Origin: Carnobacterium divergens
GTDB lineage: Bacteria > Bacillota > Bacilli > Lactobacillales > Carnobacteriaceae
Assembly (NCBI RefSeq): GCF_900258435.1
Contig: NZ_LT992558.1
Coordinates: forward strand, 443,698 to 507,269
Direction: 5' to 3'
DNA: 63,572 bases
Shown: piece by piece, positions 45,497 to 54,393 of the stretch
How positions within the stretch are numbered: the first letter of the stretch is position 1
Layout: every line of letters starts with the position of its first letter
Notes under the pieces: generated by a model
Seen by the model: only the letters and a program-made list of their open reading frames with translations
Told to the model about the DNA's origin: nothing
Database searches by the model: none
Program-made: the position numbers and the translations under genes

Positions 45497-46420
45497 ATGA
45501 AGTCACTAATAGAACAAAAAGACAGTAGAAAACTTGCTTTACTAGAGTATTTGGCAACAACTAAAACAACATCAGTAGCAGCTTGTTGTGTCTATTTAAA
45601 CGTGAGTGAAAAAGTTTTACTATTAGAACTGATGCAGCTTACGACATTTATGGAACAATGGTCGAATCAACTAAAGATCGTAATCGAAAAGGATACGATT
45701 TCACTTATTAAAGATTCTACATTTGAAATGGAAACCGTTTATGTTGCTCTTAGAAAAAATTCTACTTTCTATTCTTTATTAAATGAATCGTTCCAAGCAA
45801 AAGAAGCAACGTTAGATGATTTTGCAGGAGAGTATTACTGTAGTTACAATTACATTTACCGCGCAAAAGAAAAAATTGCACACTATATAGCTGAATATAA
45901 CTTTCAATTTGATTCAAAAACATTAGCGCTAAAAGGCAATAAACAAGCACTTCGCTTCTTTTTTTATAATTTTTACTGGGATGTTTTAAAAGGAAAAGAT
46001 TGGCCCTTTGGAAAAGAGCTCCGAGTTGAGCTAGAAGAAAAATACCAAAGAATTGAAACGGACATTCCGTTGACTGCGATTGAAAAAGAAAAATTTCTAT
46101 ATTGGATGGCCATTTGCTATCTACAAGTACAAAAACAACAAACAGTGGACCAAAATTCGTTATATCAACTAGTTGCTGAACAAGATCCACAATTTGCAAA
46201 AGTTAAAGAGGTGCTCGCTTCTCTTTACGAAACCGTTGAAATGGATGGTACGGTTAAAGAAGAAGAAATTTATTTTTTATATTTTGGACTGTTGCTTGTT
46301 CAAGAAAAAAATAGTTTAAGCTCAATTAGTTCAGCAGATAAAAAAATCTTAGCGGAGACGCAACCGTTAATTCAAATGAAAACAAAATTAGCAAAAGAAA
46401 ACAACTTAAAATTTAGATAA
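45497..46420 (+). CDS. Mga-like regulator lacking the C-terminal EIIB-like part (paralogue 3)
   Basis: 307 residues. N-terminal HTH (about 20-60), second Mga HTH region with YCSYNYIYRAKEKIAHYI, and the marker RFFFYNFYWDVLKGKDWPF. It ends about 180 residues earlier than its two paralogues, in a charged helix, so the PTS EIIB-like regulatory domain is absent. A natural stop codon and a clean following region suggest a stable short form, not an interrupted gene. It may act as a partner or antagonist of the full-length protein next to it (inference). Confidence 0.7.
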   Translation: MKSLIEQKDSRKLALLEYLATTKTTSVAACCVYLNVSEKVLLLELMQLTTFMEQWSNQLKIVIEKDTISLIKDSTFEMETVYVALRKNSTFYSLLNESFQAKEATLDDFAGEYYCSYNYIYRAKEKIAHYIAEYNFQFDSKTLALKGNKQALRFFFYNFYWDVLKGKDWPFGKELRVELEEKYQRIETDIPLTAIEKEKFLYWMAICYLQVQKQQTVDQNSLYQLVAEQDPQFAKVKEVLASLYETVEMDGTVKEEEIYFLYFGLLLVQEKNSLSSISSADKKILAETQPLIQMKTKLAKENNLKFR

Positions 46421-46632
46421 AACGGCAATGTACAATTGCTGTTTTTTTTAATCAAAAAGACGGATAAAAACGTGCTGGAACAAGCCTTTTTATTTTTCCA
46501 TCAAAATTAGTTCATTTAAATTACAAGTAAAGATACATTTTTATTGAAAATGAGATATAATGATAATTAGTGAATAACTCTAGTTTTAATTTAAAAGAGA
46601 CGATTACAATACACACAATAAGGGGAAAAAAA

Positions 46633-47370
46633 ATGACAGAAAAAAAAGATAACTTAGAAGAGCAAAAAGAGTTGAAAGATAATGAAGAAAAGGTACACGA
46701 AGAAACGACTGAACAAACAGAACAAGTACTTGTTGAAAATGAAGAAGTGGTTGAGGCAATTGAATTAGAAGAAGAGTTAGAAGATTTTACAGATGAAGAA
46801 CTTGAAGAAGAGCCTAAAGGAAAATTAGCTCAATATATGGGCCCAATTTTATACAGTCTATTGGGAATTATGATTGTAGCAGCTCTGATCTTTACTTACT
46901 ATGTGTTCCCATTCTTTAGTAAAGTGTCTGGCGAATGGACGGGTTCAAGCGCTTCAGGAACTTTCAAAATTGTGAACAAAGGCAAAGATTCAGAATTTCG
47001 TTTTGTTGATATGAACGGAACTAAAGGCTTAGATTTAATTTTTGAAAGCAACTTAAGTCGTAAAGGTGTGAATCAATATGACGTGACCAACACAAAAGTG
47101 AAACTATCCTTGTCTAAAAAAGACATTTCTAAAGAAAATATTGAAGCGATGAAAAAAGAAACAAAATTAGTAAAAGTTGAAAAAGAAACAGCTAAAGAAG
47201 TTATTTTAAGCTATACAAAAGAAGGAATCCAATCAAGCTTTGGTGATACGAAACTAAACGATCTCTTTCATTACCAACTATCAGACATCAACTGGATGCT
47301 AAAAGGTGAAACACTTGTGTTGAAAAATCAAGTATTTGCAAATCCATCATTAGATTTTCAACGTAAGTAA
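46633..47370 (+). CDS. Membrane protein with acidic N-terminus
   Basis: 245 residues. The first ~85 are very rich in Glu and form a disordered or coiled cytoplasmic part; one transmembrane helix (about 87-112, GPILYSLLGIMIVAALIFTY) follows; the remaining ~130 residues are outside and beta-rich, starting KVSGEWTGSS. I do not recognise the family; the layout is known among lactic-bacterial envelope proteins. ATG 46633 has AGGGGA upstream and is preferred to ATG-like starts at 46570. Confidence 0.7.
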   Translation: MTEKKDNLEEQKELKDNEEKVHEETTEQTEQVLVENEEVVEAIELEEELEDFTDEELEEEPKGKLAQYMGPILYSLLGIMIVAALIFTYYVFPFFSKVSGEWTGSSASGTFKIVNKGKDSEFRFVDMNGTKGLDLIFESNLSRKGVNQYDVTNTKVKLSLSKKDISKENIEAMKKETKLVKVEKETAKEVILSYTKEGIQSSFGDTKLNDLFHYQLSDINWMLKGETLVLKNQVFANPSLDFQRK

Positions 47371-47377
47371 TCATTCG

Positions 47378-47419
47378 AAAGATCTTAACTAGACCTGTGT
47401 CTTAGTTAAGATCTTTTTT
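47378..47419 (+). terminator. Terminator of the membrane protein gene
   Basis: Perfect stem AAAGATCTTAACTA / TAGTTAAGATCTTT followed by T residues. Confidence 0.88.
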
Positions 47420-47497
47420 GAGGATATCATTATCCTTTTATTTAAACTATGTGCTATACTCTATTTAATTAAAATAAATAGAAAGAAGGAACCAAAA

Positions 47498-47908
47498 ATG
47501 CCTTTAAACATCTATTTAAATTTCAAAAATCAAGCAAGAGAAGCAATCGAATTGTATGAAGAAGTATTTTCAACAAAATGTCAAGATATTATGACCTATG
47601 GAGAAGTTGAAATGGAAGGCGCGCCTCCCATGGATGAGGCATCTAAGAAGTTGATCATGAATGCCAGTATTGAAATGGAAGGTACGAAAGTCATGTTTGC
47701 GGATGTTCTTGATTTTATGGAGTATAAGCCAGGTGATACTATTACCTTAGTCATTGATACCACTGATGAACAACAGTTAACCACACAATTTAACCAATTA
47801 GCTGAAGGCGGAAAAATAACGATGCCCTTAACAGAAACATTTTGGTCGAAGAAGTATGGACAAGTAGTCGATAAATTTGGTATTGGTTGGCAATTTAATC
47901 TATCCTAA
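47498..47908 (+). CDS. VOC-family protein (PhnB/YjdN-like)
   Basis: 136 residues, glyoxalase/VOC fold of the PhnB-YjdN type: IYLNFKNQAREAIELYEEVF at the start, MFADVLDF in the middle and the family ending FWSKKYGQVVDKFGIGWQF. The metal or substrate is unknown; such proteins are common and small. AGAAGGAA precedes ATG. Monocistronic, closed by a long hairpin. Confidence 0.85.
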   Translation: MPLNIYLNFKNQAREAIELYEEVFSTKCQDIMTYGEVEMEGAPPMDEASKKLIMNASIEMEGTKVMFADVLDFMEYKPGDTITLVIDTTDEQQLTTQFNQLAEGGKITMPLTETFWSKKYGQVVDKFGIGWQFNLS

Positions 47909-47914
47909 AAAAAT

Positions 47915-47961
47915 AAAAGAGCGATTTACTTGGTTTATCTTTCCAAGTAAATCGCTCTTTT
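47915..47961 (+). terminator. Terminator of the VOC gene
   Basis: Perfect 19-bp stem AAAAGAGCGATTTACTTGG / CCAAGTAAATCGCTCTTTT. Confidence 0.9.
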
Positions 47962-48070
47962 AAACTATCAATTATCAAAATAGATATAAAAGGATTGAGT
48001 TATTTTTATTCAAATAACTATTGCTTTAGTGTAATAAAGTAATCTGAATGTGTAAAAATAAATAATACTG

Positions 48071-48148
48071 TGTAAGCGCTGTGTGTAAGATTAAAATGAG
48101 GAAACACGCCATCTTACTCTTGGCACGATAATTGCTTTGTACATAAAT
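48071..48148 (+). promoter_or_regulatory. Chitinase upstream region: cre-like site and promoter
   Basis: TGTAAGCGCTGTGT (48071-48084) is one base off a CcpA cre consensus. TTGGCA (48120-48125) and ATAAAT (48143-48148), 17 bp apart, may be the promoter. A ribosome-site-like AAAGGAGG at 48166 has no start codon after it. An imperfect hairpin (TTTAATCATCTT / AAGAAGATTAAA) follows near 48196-48226. Confidence 0.45.
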
Positions 48149-48274
48149 GGGATGGCAAAATACGTAAAGGAGGGTTGGCATACTATTCTGTAATTTAATC
48201 ATCTTTAATAAAAAAAGAAGATTAAACAGTGTTCTCAAGAATATTCAAAGATACGGAGTTAAGAAAACTTAAAA

Positions 48275-48288
48275 TGATAGCGTTTTCT
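48275..48288 (+). promoter_or_regulatory. Second cre-like site in the chitinase leader
   Basis: TGATAGCGTTTTCT matches the cre consensus TGNAANCGNNNNCN at all but one defined position. It lies 57 bases before the start codon, so CcpA could act as a roadblock. Catabolite repression of a chitinase would be expected. Confidence 0.5.
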
Positions 48289-48344
48289 TAAAAGCTACAA
48301 TTCTATTAGACTCTAATAGAAAACTAACTAAAAGAGGTGTCAAA

Positions 48345-50642
48345 ATGAAGAAAATGAATCGAAAAGTTTTTGGAACATTTGCGACTATTTTGTTAACATG
48401 TGGATTAGCTGCTTCAACAGTTGTAACGGTAGCGATTGCTTCACCAGAAAAAGTGCAGGCAGCAGAAACAGCTCCTTACCGCAACGTGATGTATTATGGT
48501 GATTGGTCAATCTGGGGTGGAGAAGGAAACTTTTATCCAAAGGATATTCCAGCAGATCAATTAACACATTTGAATTTTGCCTTTATGGATTTTGATAGCA
48601 ATGGGAATTTTAAATTTACAGATAAAGATGCAGCAGTCGGTGCACCAGTTGGACAAGAAGGCGTTCAATGGGGTGGCGCAAATGCGGGCGTATTAAATGC
48701 CCTCCAAGATTTACGTGCAAGCAATCCAAATATGAAAATTGGAATTTCAATTGGCGGTTGGTCAAAATCAGCAAACTTTTCAACAGTTGCTGCAAATCCA
48801 ACAGCAAGAGCGAATTTTGTTGCCAATGCTATGAAATTTGTTAAATATACAAACATGGATTTTGTCGATATTGATTGGGAGTATCCAACTTCTGTTCGAC
48901 AACCAGACACGGTAGATAATAAAAATGATACAGGAACTCCAAATGCAACACCAGCAGACAAAGACAACTATATTACACTATTAAAAGATTTACGTGCTGG
49001 ACTAGAAAAACAAGGAACTGAAATTGGCAAAAAATATGAACTAACTGTTGCTTTACCTGCCTCTCAAGGAACACTAGCAGCAGGAATTGACGTGGCCAAC
49101 TTATTTAAAGTCGTTGATTTTGCAAATGTTATGACCTATGACATGAATGGCGCTTGGGGCAATCAAAGTGCCCACCATACAGCTTTATATGGCAACCCCA
49201 AAGACCCTCAATACAACAGTGGACTGTCTGTCGATCAAACGGTTAAATACCTTGAAGACAAAGGAGCATCCCCAGATAAAATTGTTATTGGCTCCGCTTT
49301 TTATACAAGAGGTTGGAATAAGGTAGCGCAAGGAAATGACCCATTACAACCAGGACTTTTCCAAGCAGCAGAAAAAAACAATAAAGATGCTGATTTATCT
49401 TTGACCTATGGCGCTAAAAATGAAAAACCTTTAACTTCTGGTGATGGTGGACGAGCTGGTGGTGTTTGGGCGTACCGTAGCATCGATGCGTTGAAAAAAG
49501 CGACGACGGGTTTGACTGAATATTGGGATGACGTGGCGAAAGCACCTTATCTATATAGTAAAGATACCGGCGAATTTTTCAGCTATGACAATACACGCTC
49601 AATTGGCTATAAATCACAATATGTAAAGGATAAAAAATTAGGTGGAATTATTTCTTGGATGCAGTCACAAGATAAACCAACAACGTCAACAAAACGTGAC
49701 GAATTGACAAAAGCGATTAAAACAGGTTTATTAGGCAATGCTGCCATCCCAAGTAATCCAATCGTTTATACAAACCTAAATGTTCAAGCTACCATTACAC
49801 CCTATAACGAAAATGGTGCAGGTTATGAAATTACAATCAAAAACAATGAAGTTGCAAATGAAAGCAATGAAGTTCTAAAATTAACAGAACTTGCTTTTGA
49901 AACGGTTAAAACTCCAAAATTCTATTTAACAACAAGTGCAAATGAAACCCTAACGGCGGGTGATTACACTGCTGGAACAGTAACAACAGCAAATGGCATG
50001 ACTGCAATTGACCTTTCATCTGTTTATGACGGTCAAACGATTCCACAAGGAGCCTCATATAAATTCCGTTTGAAATCAAGTGCAGCTGCAGTTGATGTGA
50101 AAAATATTCAAAAAATCAGCTTAACTCAACGAATGGCAAAAAATGGTGTTGAGTTAGGCAAGCAAGATATTTATACAGGTAGTGGCGAAGTAACACCACC
50201 CGATCCAAACGATACTGTAGCACCAAGCGTTCCAACGAATTTAGTGGCAAGCAATGTAACTGGTTCAACAGCAACCGTTACATGGGCTGCTTCAACAGAT
50301 AATGTAAAGGTTGCAGGTTACAAAGTCCTTCGTGATAGCGTGGAAGTTAGCAACGTTACAAACGGTGTGAGCTTTACAGATACTAATTTAAAAGCAGCAA
50401 CCACTTACAATTATACAGTTAAAGCTTATGACGCAGCTGGAAATAGTTCAGCAGCAAGTGCAGCTTTAGTTGTAAAAACAACGGATACACCACCACCGGC
50501 AACCAATGAATGGAGTGCAACGAAAGTCTATGTTGGTGGAGATATCGTAACGTATCAAGGCCACCAATATAAAGCTAAATGGTGGACACAAGGCAATACA
50601 CCAGGAGCAGAAGTCGGAGGACCTTGGGAACTAATTAAGTAA
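48345..50642 (+). CDS. Secreted chitinase, GH18 with FnIII and chitin-binding domain
   Basis: 765 residues. Signal peptide (about 1-40, cleavage near VQA-AET); GH18 barrel (about 45-460) with the catalytic DFVDIDWEYP (DxxDxDxE; E179 is the acid); a beta-rich linker domain; a fibronectin type III module (about 625-715); and a C-terminal CBM5/12-type domain with WSATKVYVGGDIVTYQGHQYKA in parts and AKWWTQG. It degrades chitin outside the cell. No lytic polysaccharide monooxygenase gene is adjacent, unlike many chitin loci. Followed by a hairpin. Confidence 0.94.
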   Translation: MKKMNRKVFGTFATILLTCGLAASTVVTVAIASPEKVQAAETAPYRNVMYYGDWSIWGGEGNFYPKDIPADQLTHLNFAFMDFDSNGNFKFTDKDAAVGAPVGQEGVQWGGANAGVLNALQDLRASNPNMKIGISIGGWSKSANFSTVAANPTARANFVANAMKFVKYTNMDFVDIDWEYPTSVRQPDTVDNKNDTGTPNATPADKDNYITLLKDLRAGLEKQGTEIGKKYELTVALPASQGTLAAGIDVANLFKVVDFANVMTYDMNGAWGNQSAHHTALYGNPKDPQYNSGLSVDQTVKYLEDKGASPDKIVIGSAFYTRGWNKVAQGNDPLQPGLFQAAEKNNKDADLSLTYGAKNEKPLTSGDGGRAGGVWAYRSIDALKKATTGLTEYWDDVAKAPYLYSKDTGEFFSYDNTRSIGYKSQYVKDKKLGGIISWMQSQDKPTTSTKRDELTKAIKTGLLGNAAIPSNPIVYTNLNVQATITPYNENGAGYEITIKNNEVANESNEVLKLTELAFETVKTPKFYLTTSANETLTAGDYTAGTVTTANGMTAIDLSSVYDGQTIPQGASYKFRLKSSAAAVDVKNIQKISLTQRMAKNGVELGKQDIYTGSGEVTPPDPNDTVAPSVPTNLVASNVTGSTATVTWAASTDNVKVAGYKVLRDSVEVSNVTNGVSFTDTNLKAATTYNYTVKAYDAAGNSSAASAALVVKTTDTPPPATNEWSATKVYVGGDIVTYQGHQYKAKWWTQGNTPGAEVGGPWELIK

Positions 50643-50655
50643 GAACGTAAATCTA

Positions 50656-50711
50656 TAAAGATGAAAGCCTATCCGAATAAAGATAGCGCCTTTCATCTTT
50701 ATATTTTTTTA
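50656..50711 (+). terminator. Chitinase terminator
   Basis: Stem ATAAAGATGAAAG / CTTTCATCTTTAT (13 bp) with an inner paired loop, followed by T residues. Confidence 0.8.
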
Positions 50712-50732
50712 AGAACGGGAGGGGATATAAAA

Positions 50733-51125
50733 ATGACTGTTAAAAGAATCTCATTAGAACTGTGGGAGCAGTGTAAAGTAGTTGTGCTAGGAATTATTAC
50801 TCATGAAGGAATACCTGAAATGAAGGGATTGGTTACACCGATTAGTTGCATAGGATTAAAAACATTCTATTTTGACATTACAAACTACCAAATTGAGTCA
50901 GCGCTTTTTGAACTACCTGTGACAGGAATTATTTGCTATTATAGCCAAACTATTTTTAAAAGTGTGACCTTAAAAGGGTGTCTGAATTTATTAACAACAG
51001 AAGAAGTTCAGCATATTCGAAACACTCACAAAATAAACCCATCAAATAAATGCAAAATCTTAAAATTTACTTCACAAAAAGGAACCTTATATAGTGACTA
51101 CCAAACGTACTTGTTTGATATTTAA
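50733..51125 (+). CDS. Small FMN-binding-split-barrel-like protein
   Basis: 130 residues. Beta-strand pattern and segments such as KVVVLGIITHEGIPEMKGLVT fit the pyridoxamine-phosphate-oxidase-like split-barrel (general stress protein 26) group, but the match is weak and the protein lacks the usual flavin-binding RxxR features that I can recognise. The start at 50733 follows GGAGGGG; the longer in-frame start at 50661 would lie inside the chitinase terminator. Confidence 0.55.
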   Translation: MTVKRISLELWEQCKVVVLGIITHEGIPEMKGLVTPISCIGLKTFYFDITNYQIESALFELPVTGIICYYSQTIFKSVTLKGCLNLLTTEEVQHIRNTHKINPSNKCKILKFTSQKGTLYSDYQTYLFDI

Positions 51126-51143
51126 ATAAATAAGGGGGATCAT

Positions 51144-51295
51144 TAGTTAAAAAATCATGTGAAAATAATCACTATAGCTTTACAAATCAGGTAGAAAATG
51201 CTATTTTATTTTCAGAAACGCTGAACATGAAAATGTAATTGTAAAATTAGTTATTAAGAATGGTTATTTAATTTATCAAGGATGGGGTTGTGTAG
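51144..51295 (+). pseudogene. Possible decayed gene fragment
   Basis: Two partly overlapping frames read like protein but have no start: LVKKSCENNHYSFTNQVENA followed by ILFSE in one frame, then AEHENVIVKLVIKNGYLIYQ in the next. A frame change near 51217-51225 would join them. A GGGGG ribosome-site-like run lies at 51134. No family is recognised; the evidence is weak. Confidence 0.25.
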
Positions 51296-51296
51296 G

Positions 51297-51584
51297 ATGG
51301 ACGCACAGATTAAAAAAGAGTTATTAGATTTTATTTGGAGTGAGGGTCTTTTAGCAAAAGGGCATTTGGTGAGTTCGCCAGAACATCCTGAAAAATCATA
51401 TCGAATTGTCATTAAAAAAGATGAGTTCATGGATATTATCGCAGAACAAAACGGGGATATGTTAGTAGTTGTTCCTGAAAAATCAATTATGGCATTTTCT
51501 AAAAAAACAGAAAAAACGTGGGAACCTAAATATTATGAAAATTTAAGTATCGAAGATAAACTAGTTGCAAGAGTTCATTTTTAA
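51297..51584 (+). CDS. Small protein of unknown function
   Basis: 95 residues, soluble, mixed charge, with no signal peptide or membrane helix. Notable segments are LLAKGHLVSSPEHPEKSYRI and DMLVVVPEKSIMAFSKK. I do not recognise the family. ATG 51297 is chosen, with GGATGGGG about 10 bases upstream; an in-frame ATG at 51282 is possible. Convergent with the PlcR-like regulator gene behind a shared terminator. Confidence 0.55.
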   Translation: MDAQIKKELLDFIWSEGLLAKGHLVSSPEHPEKSYRIVIKKDEFMDIIAEQNGDMLVVVPEKSIMAFSKKTEKTWEPKYYENLSIEDKLVARVHF

Positions 51585-51612
51585 AAGAAAAACGGATGGA
51601 ATCAAGACCACT

Positions 51613-51669
51613 AAAAAGGATATACACTAAACGAGGAATGAACTTCCTGTTAGCGTATATCCTTTTTTA
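51613..51669. terminator. Shared terminator before the PlcR-like gene
   Basis: Long stem AAAAAGGATATACACTAAAC / GTTAGCGTATATCCTTTTTT with small mismatches and an inner AGGAA..TTCCT pair; T-runs on both strands. Confidence 0.8.
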
Positions 51670-51682
51670 GCATGGCATTGGC

Positions 51683-52582
51683 TTAAATAGTGTCCTCAAA
51701 TAAAGCTAAAACTTGGTTAAATGGTGAATCAACCAGCTTATCCTTTATTTCGGTAAGTAACGTTTTATTTTCATTCAAATAGGCAGTCGTTAACGCCAGT
51801 AAGTAATTTTTGTTGGCTTTTTGGAAATCGTTGATGGCAAAAAAAGTATTGCCCATTTCATAATAAAGTTCATCTACTCGTTTGGTCAGGTTTTGCTTTT
51901 GAATTAATTTATGAGCTTGTTTGTAGAGTTTAAAAGCCTTTGCATAGTGTTGGTTGGAATTGAAAAAACCAGTTGTATTTAAGTATAAGTGAAGCAGCTG
52001 TTGATACGGTATAGCATCCACTTGGTCAAATTTTTGAAGTTGCTTGATTGATTTTTCAAAATAAGTGTGCGCCTTGACACTGTCTTTTTGTAGTTGGTAG
52101 GCAACGCCAATGGCATTGGTGGTTAGTACGTCAACAAAGTCAATCTTAGCTGTTGGATTCTCCATTAATAAAACTAAGTTAAAGTAATAAAGGCTATCTT
52201 CTAAACTTTTGAAGACGTAAAGCTGTGTGAGACCTAAAAAATAATTGTAATACTTCGTTTCTAAAGTCGTAAAGTGTTTCACTTTTGGATTGTGTTTTTC
52301 AATTAACTGTTGAGCCAATTGGTATTGTTGATTGTCGCACAACTCTTCCAAAGATTTAAAAAAAACATAATTTGAATGATCATTTGAATTTTCGATGCAA
52401 ACCTCACTAATGGGAATGCCAAGGCGTTTGCAAATATTATTTAAAATAATTAGGTTTGGCAACTTATCGTAATTTTCGATTTTACTGATGGTTACCTGTG
52501 TGCAAATACCTTGAGATAAATCCTTTTGTGTTAAGTTTTGTTGTTTCCGAATTTTCTTGATTTTTTTGCCGAGTATAATCAT
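51683..52582 (-). CDS. PlcR/Rgg-like regulator (HTH plus TPR)
   Basis: 299 residues: N-terminal XRE-type helix-turn-helix (about 5-60, IRKQQNLTQKDLSQGICTQV) then about 230 residues of helical TPR-like repeats ending in LALFEDTI. This is the RNPP-type arrangement (PlcR, Rgg, PrgX), where a small secreted peptide binds the TPR part. No convincing peptide gene was found beside it. The first ATG follows GAGAGGGG at 7 bases. Likely autoregulated through the palindrome at 52638-52656. Confidence 0.82.
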   Translation of the reverse strand: MIILGKKIKKIRKQQNLTQKDLSQGICTQVTISKIENYDKLPNLIILNNICKRLGIPISEVCIENSNDHSNYVFFKSLEELCDNQQYQLAQQLIEKHNPKVKHFTTLETKYYNYFLGLTQLYVFKSLEDSLYYFNLVLLMENPTAKIDFVDVLTTNAIGVAYQLQKDSVKAHTYFEKSIKQLQKFDQVDAIPYQQLLHLYLNTTGFFNSNQHYAKAFKLYKQAHKLIQKQNLTKRVDELYYEMGNTFFAINDFQKANKNYLLALTTAYLNENKTLLTEIKDKLVDSPFNQVLALFEDTI

Positions 52583-52637
52583 GTAAAAGCCCCTCTCAAC
52601 GGGTTATTTATGTAGAGAGAAAAAAATTGGCGGAAGA

Positions 52638-52659
52638 AATAATAACGATTATTATTATA
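52638..52659 (-). promoter_or_regulatory. Promoter and palindromic operator of the PlcR-like gene
   Basis: AATAATA-ACGAT-TATTATT is a perfect 7-bp inverted repeat (52638-52656). It overlaps the minus-strand -10 TATAAT (plus positions 52654-52659), as an autorepressor site would. The remaining bases to 52903 are AT-rich; the only small ORFs there lack ribosome sites. Confidence 0.5.
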
Positions 52660-52903
52660 TTACCATGTTTACAGCCGTGATAAAAGCGAACAACAGAAAA
52701 AATAATGATTAAAAGCTAAAAATAAAAATAAAATCGTCAATTTAACGGATAATAAAAACGATGAAAAAAATTAAAAATAGCCGAGTGAAAACTGAATTTA
52801 AAGCAGTTTAAGGGACTTTACAGAAATTTTAAGCAGTATTTAACAAAATATCAATTTCTTAAAGCTTTTTTCAAGGTTTTTTCATCTAGTTGAAACAATT
52901 CTA

Positions 52904-52912
52904 TGTTAAAAT
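52904..52912 (+). promoter_or_regulatory. radA promoter (extended -10)
   Basis: TGTTAAAAT, an extended -10 element, lies 45 bases upstream of the GTG start and AAGGAGG. A TTGAAA sequence is present but too close to serve as a -35. Confidence 0.5.
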
Positions 52913-52957
52913 GAACGTAATAGTTTAGTTGATTAGACACAAGGAGGATAAAAAACA

Positions 52958-54334
52958 GTGGCCAAGAAAAAAAGTACGAAATTTGTTTGTCAAGCTTGTG
53001 GCTACGAAACTCCTAAATGGATGGGGCGTTGCCCAAATTGTGGCGCGTGGAATCAAATGATGGAAGAGATAGAAACTGATAAAAATGATCGCAGAAGCCG
53101 AGTTAGTATGTCTGGAAAGTCAGCTAAAGCTGAAGCGATTCAAGATATAACGGTTTCAAAAGAACCAAGAGTCAAAACAAAACTAGGCGAACTCAACCGT
53201 GTTCTTGGCGGAGGTGTTGTTCCAGGTTCACTTGTTCTAATTGGCGGTGATCCGGGTATAGGGAAATCAACTTTGTTACTCCAAGTATCTGCTCAATTAA
53301 ATCAAGTGGGTGGAAGAGTTTTATATGTGTCAGGAGAAGAAAGTGCAAGTCAGATTAAAATGCGAGCAGATCGTTTGGAAGTGAACGGCTCCGGCTTTTT
53401 TATCTATCCAGAAACAGATATGGCAGCCATTCGGCAAACCATAGAAGACATCAAGCCGGATTACGTGATTATCGACTCAATCCAAACAATGAGCCAACCA
53501 GATGTTCAAAGTGTCGTTGGAAGTGTTAGCCAAGTACGCGAGAGTACGGCAGACTTAATGAAAATTGCTAAAAGTAATAACATTGCGATTTTTATCGTTG
53601 GTCATGTGACAAAGGAAGGCGCAATCGCAGGACCCAGAATGTTAGAACACATGGTGGATACAGTCCTTTATTTTGAAGGTGACCGCCACCACACATTCCG
53701 AATTTTAAGAGCTGTCAAAAATCGTTTTGGCTCAACCAATGAAATTGGCATTTTTGAAATGCGAGACGGTGGGTTAATTGAAGTTTTGAACCCATCTGAA
53801 CTCTTTTTAGAAGAACGATTAGCTGGCGCAACGGGTTCAGCGGTTGTGGCAGCAATGGAAGGAACACGACCTATTCTAGTAGAGGTTCAGTCTCTAATAA
53901 CTCCGACAGTTTTTGGAAATGCAAAACGAACGGCTAGTGGACTTGATCATAATCGAGTATCGTTGATTATGGCTGTTTTAGAAAAACGAGCAGGGATGTT
54001 ATTACAAAATCAAGATGCTTATCTAAAAGCCGCAGGTGGTGTTAAACTAGACGAACCAGCGATTGATTTAGCAATCGCTGTGAGTATTGCATCAAGTTAT
54101 CGAGAAAAAGAGACCAAATCAACCGATTGTTTTATTGGCGAAATTGGATTGACGGGTGAAATTAGACGTGTGAGTCGAATTGATCAACGCGTTCAAGAAG
54201 CTGCTAAACTAGGATTTACACGTATGTTTATTCCGAAAAATAACATCGGTGGGTGGACGTTCCCTAAAGAAATTGAAATCGTAGGCGTAAGCACTATTGC
54301 AGATACATTAAGAAAGATTTTTGGTGAAAATTAA
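52958..54334 (+). CDS. radA: RadA DNA repair/branch migration protein
   Basis: 458 residues, GTG start after AAGGAGG. Zinc finger CQACG...CPNCG at the N-terminus, Walker [12 protein letters not shown] (about residue 97), KNRFG motif ([15 protein letters not shown]) and a C-terminal Lon-like domain. RadA is a RecA-like helicase that helps process recombination intermediates. It starts the conserved radA-yacL-ispD block; the disA gene found in Bacillus between radA and yacL is absent, as usual in Lactobacillales. Confidence 0.97.
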   Translation: MAKKKSTKFVCQACGYETPKWMGRCPNCGAWNQMMEEIETDKNDRRSRVSMSGKSAKAEAIQDITVSKEPRVKTKLGELNRVLGGGVVPGSLVLIGGDPGIGKSTLLLQVSAQLNQVGGRVLYVSGEESASQIKMRADRLEVNGSGFFIYPETDMAAIRQTIEDIKPDYVIIDSIQTMSQPDVQSVVGSVSQVRESTADLMKIAKSNNIAIFIVGHVTKEGAIAGPRMLEHMVDTVLYFEGDRHHTFRILRAVKNRFGSTNEIGIFEMRDGGLIEVLNPSELFLEERLAGATGSAVVAAMEGTRPILVEVQSLITPTVFGNAKRTASGLDHNRVSLIMAVLEKRAGMLLQNQDAYLKAAGGVKLDEPAIDLAIAVSIASSYREKETKSTDCFIGEIGLTGEIRRVSRIDQRVQEAAKLGFTRMFIPKNNIGGWTFPKEIEIVGVSTIADTLRKIFGEN

Positions 54335-54393
54335 ACAGAATAATAGAGGTGTCTATTTTACGAAAGACACCTTTAGATAGAGGAGGAATTTCT

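Noticed and set aside
48166-48240. AAAGGAGG ribosome-site-like sequence upstream of the chitinase gene
   Set aside because: No ATG, GTG or TTG at suitable distance opens a convincing frame; the true chitinase start is at 48345 with AAGAGGTG.
52760-52811. 16-codon ORF (MKKIKNSRVKTEFKAV) near the PlcR-like regulator, considered as its signal peptide
   Set aside because: No ribosome site, no hydrophobic export segment, and it is on the opposite strand.
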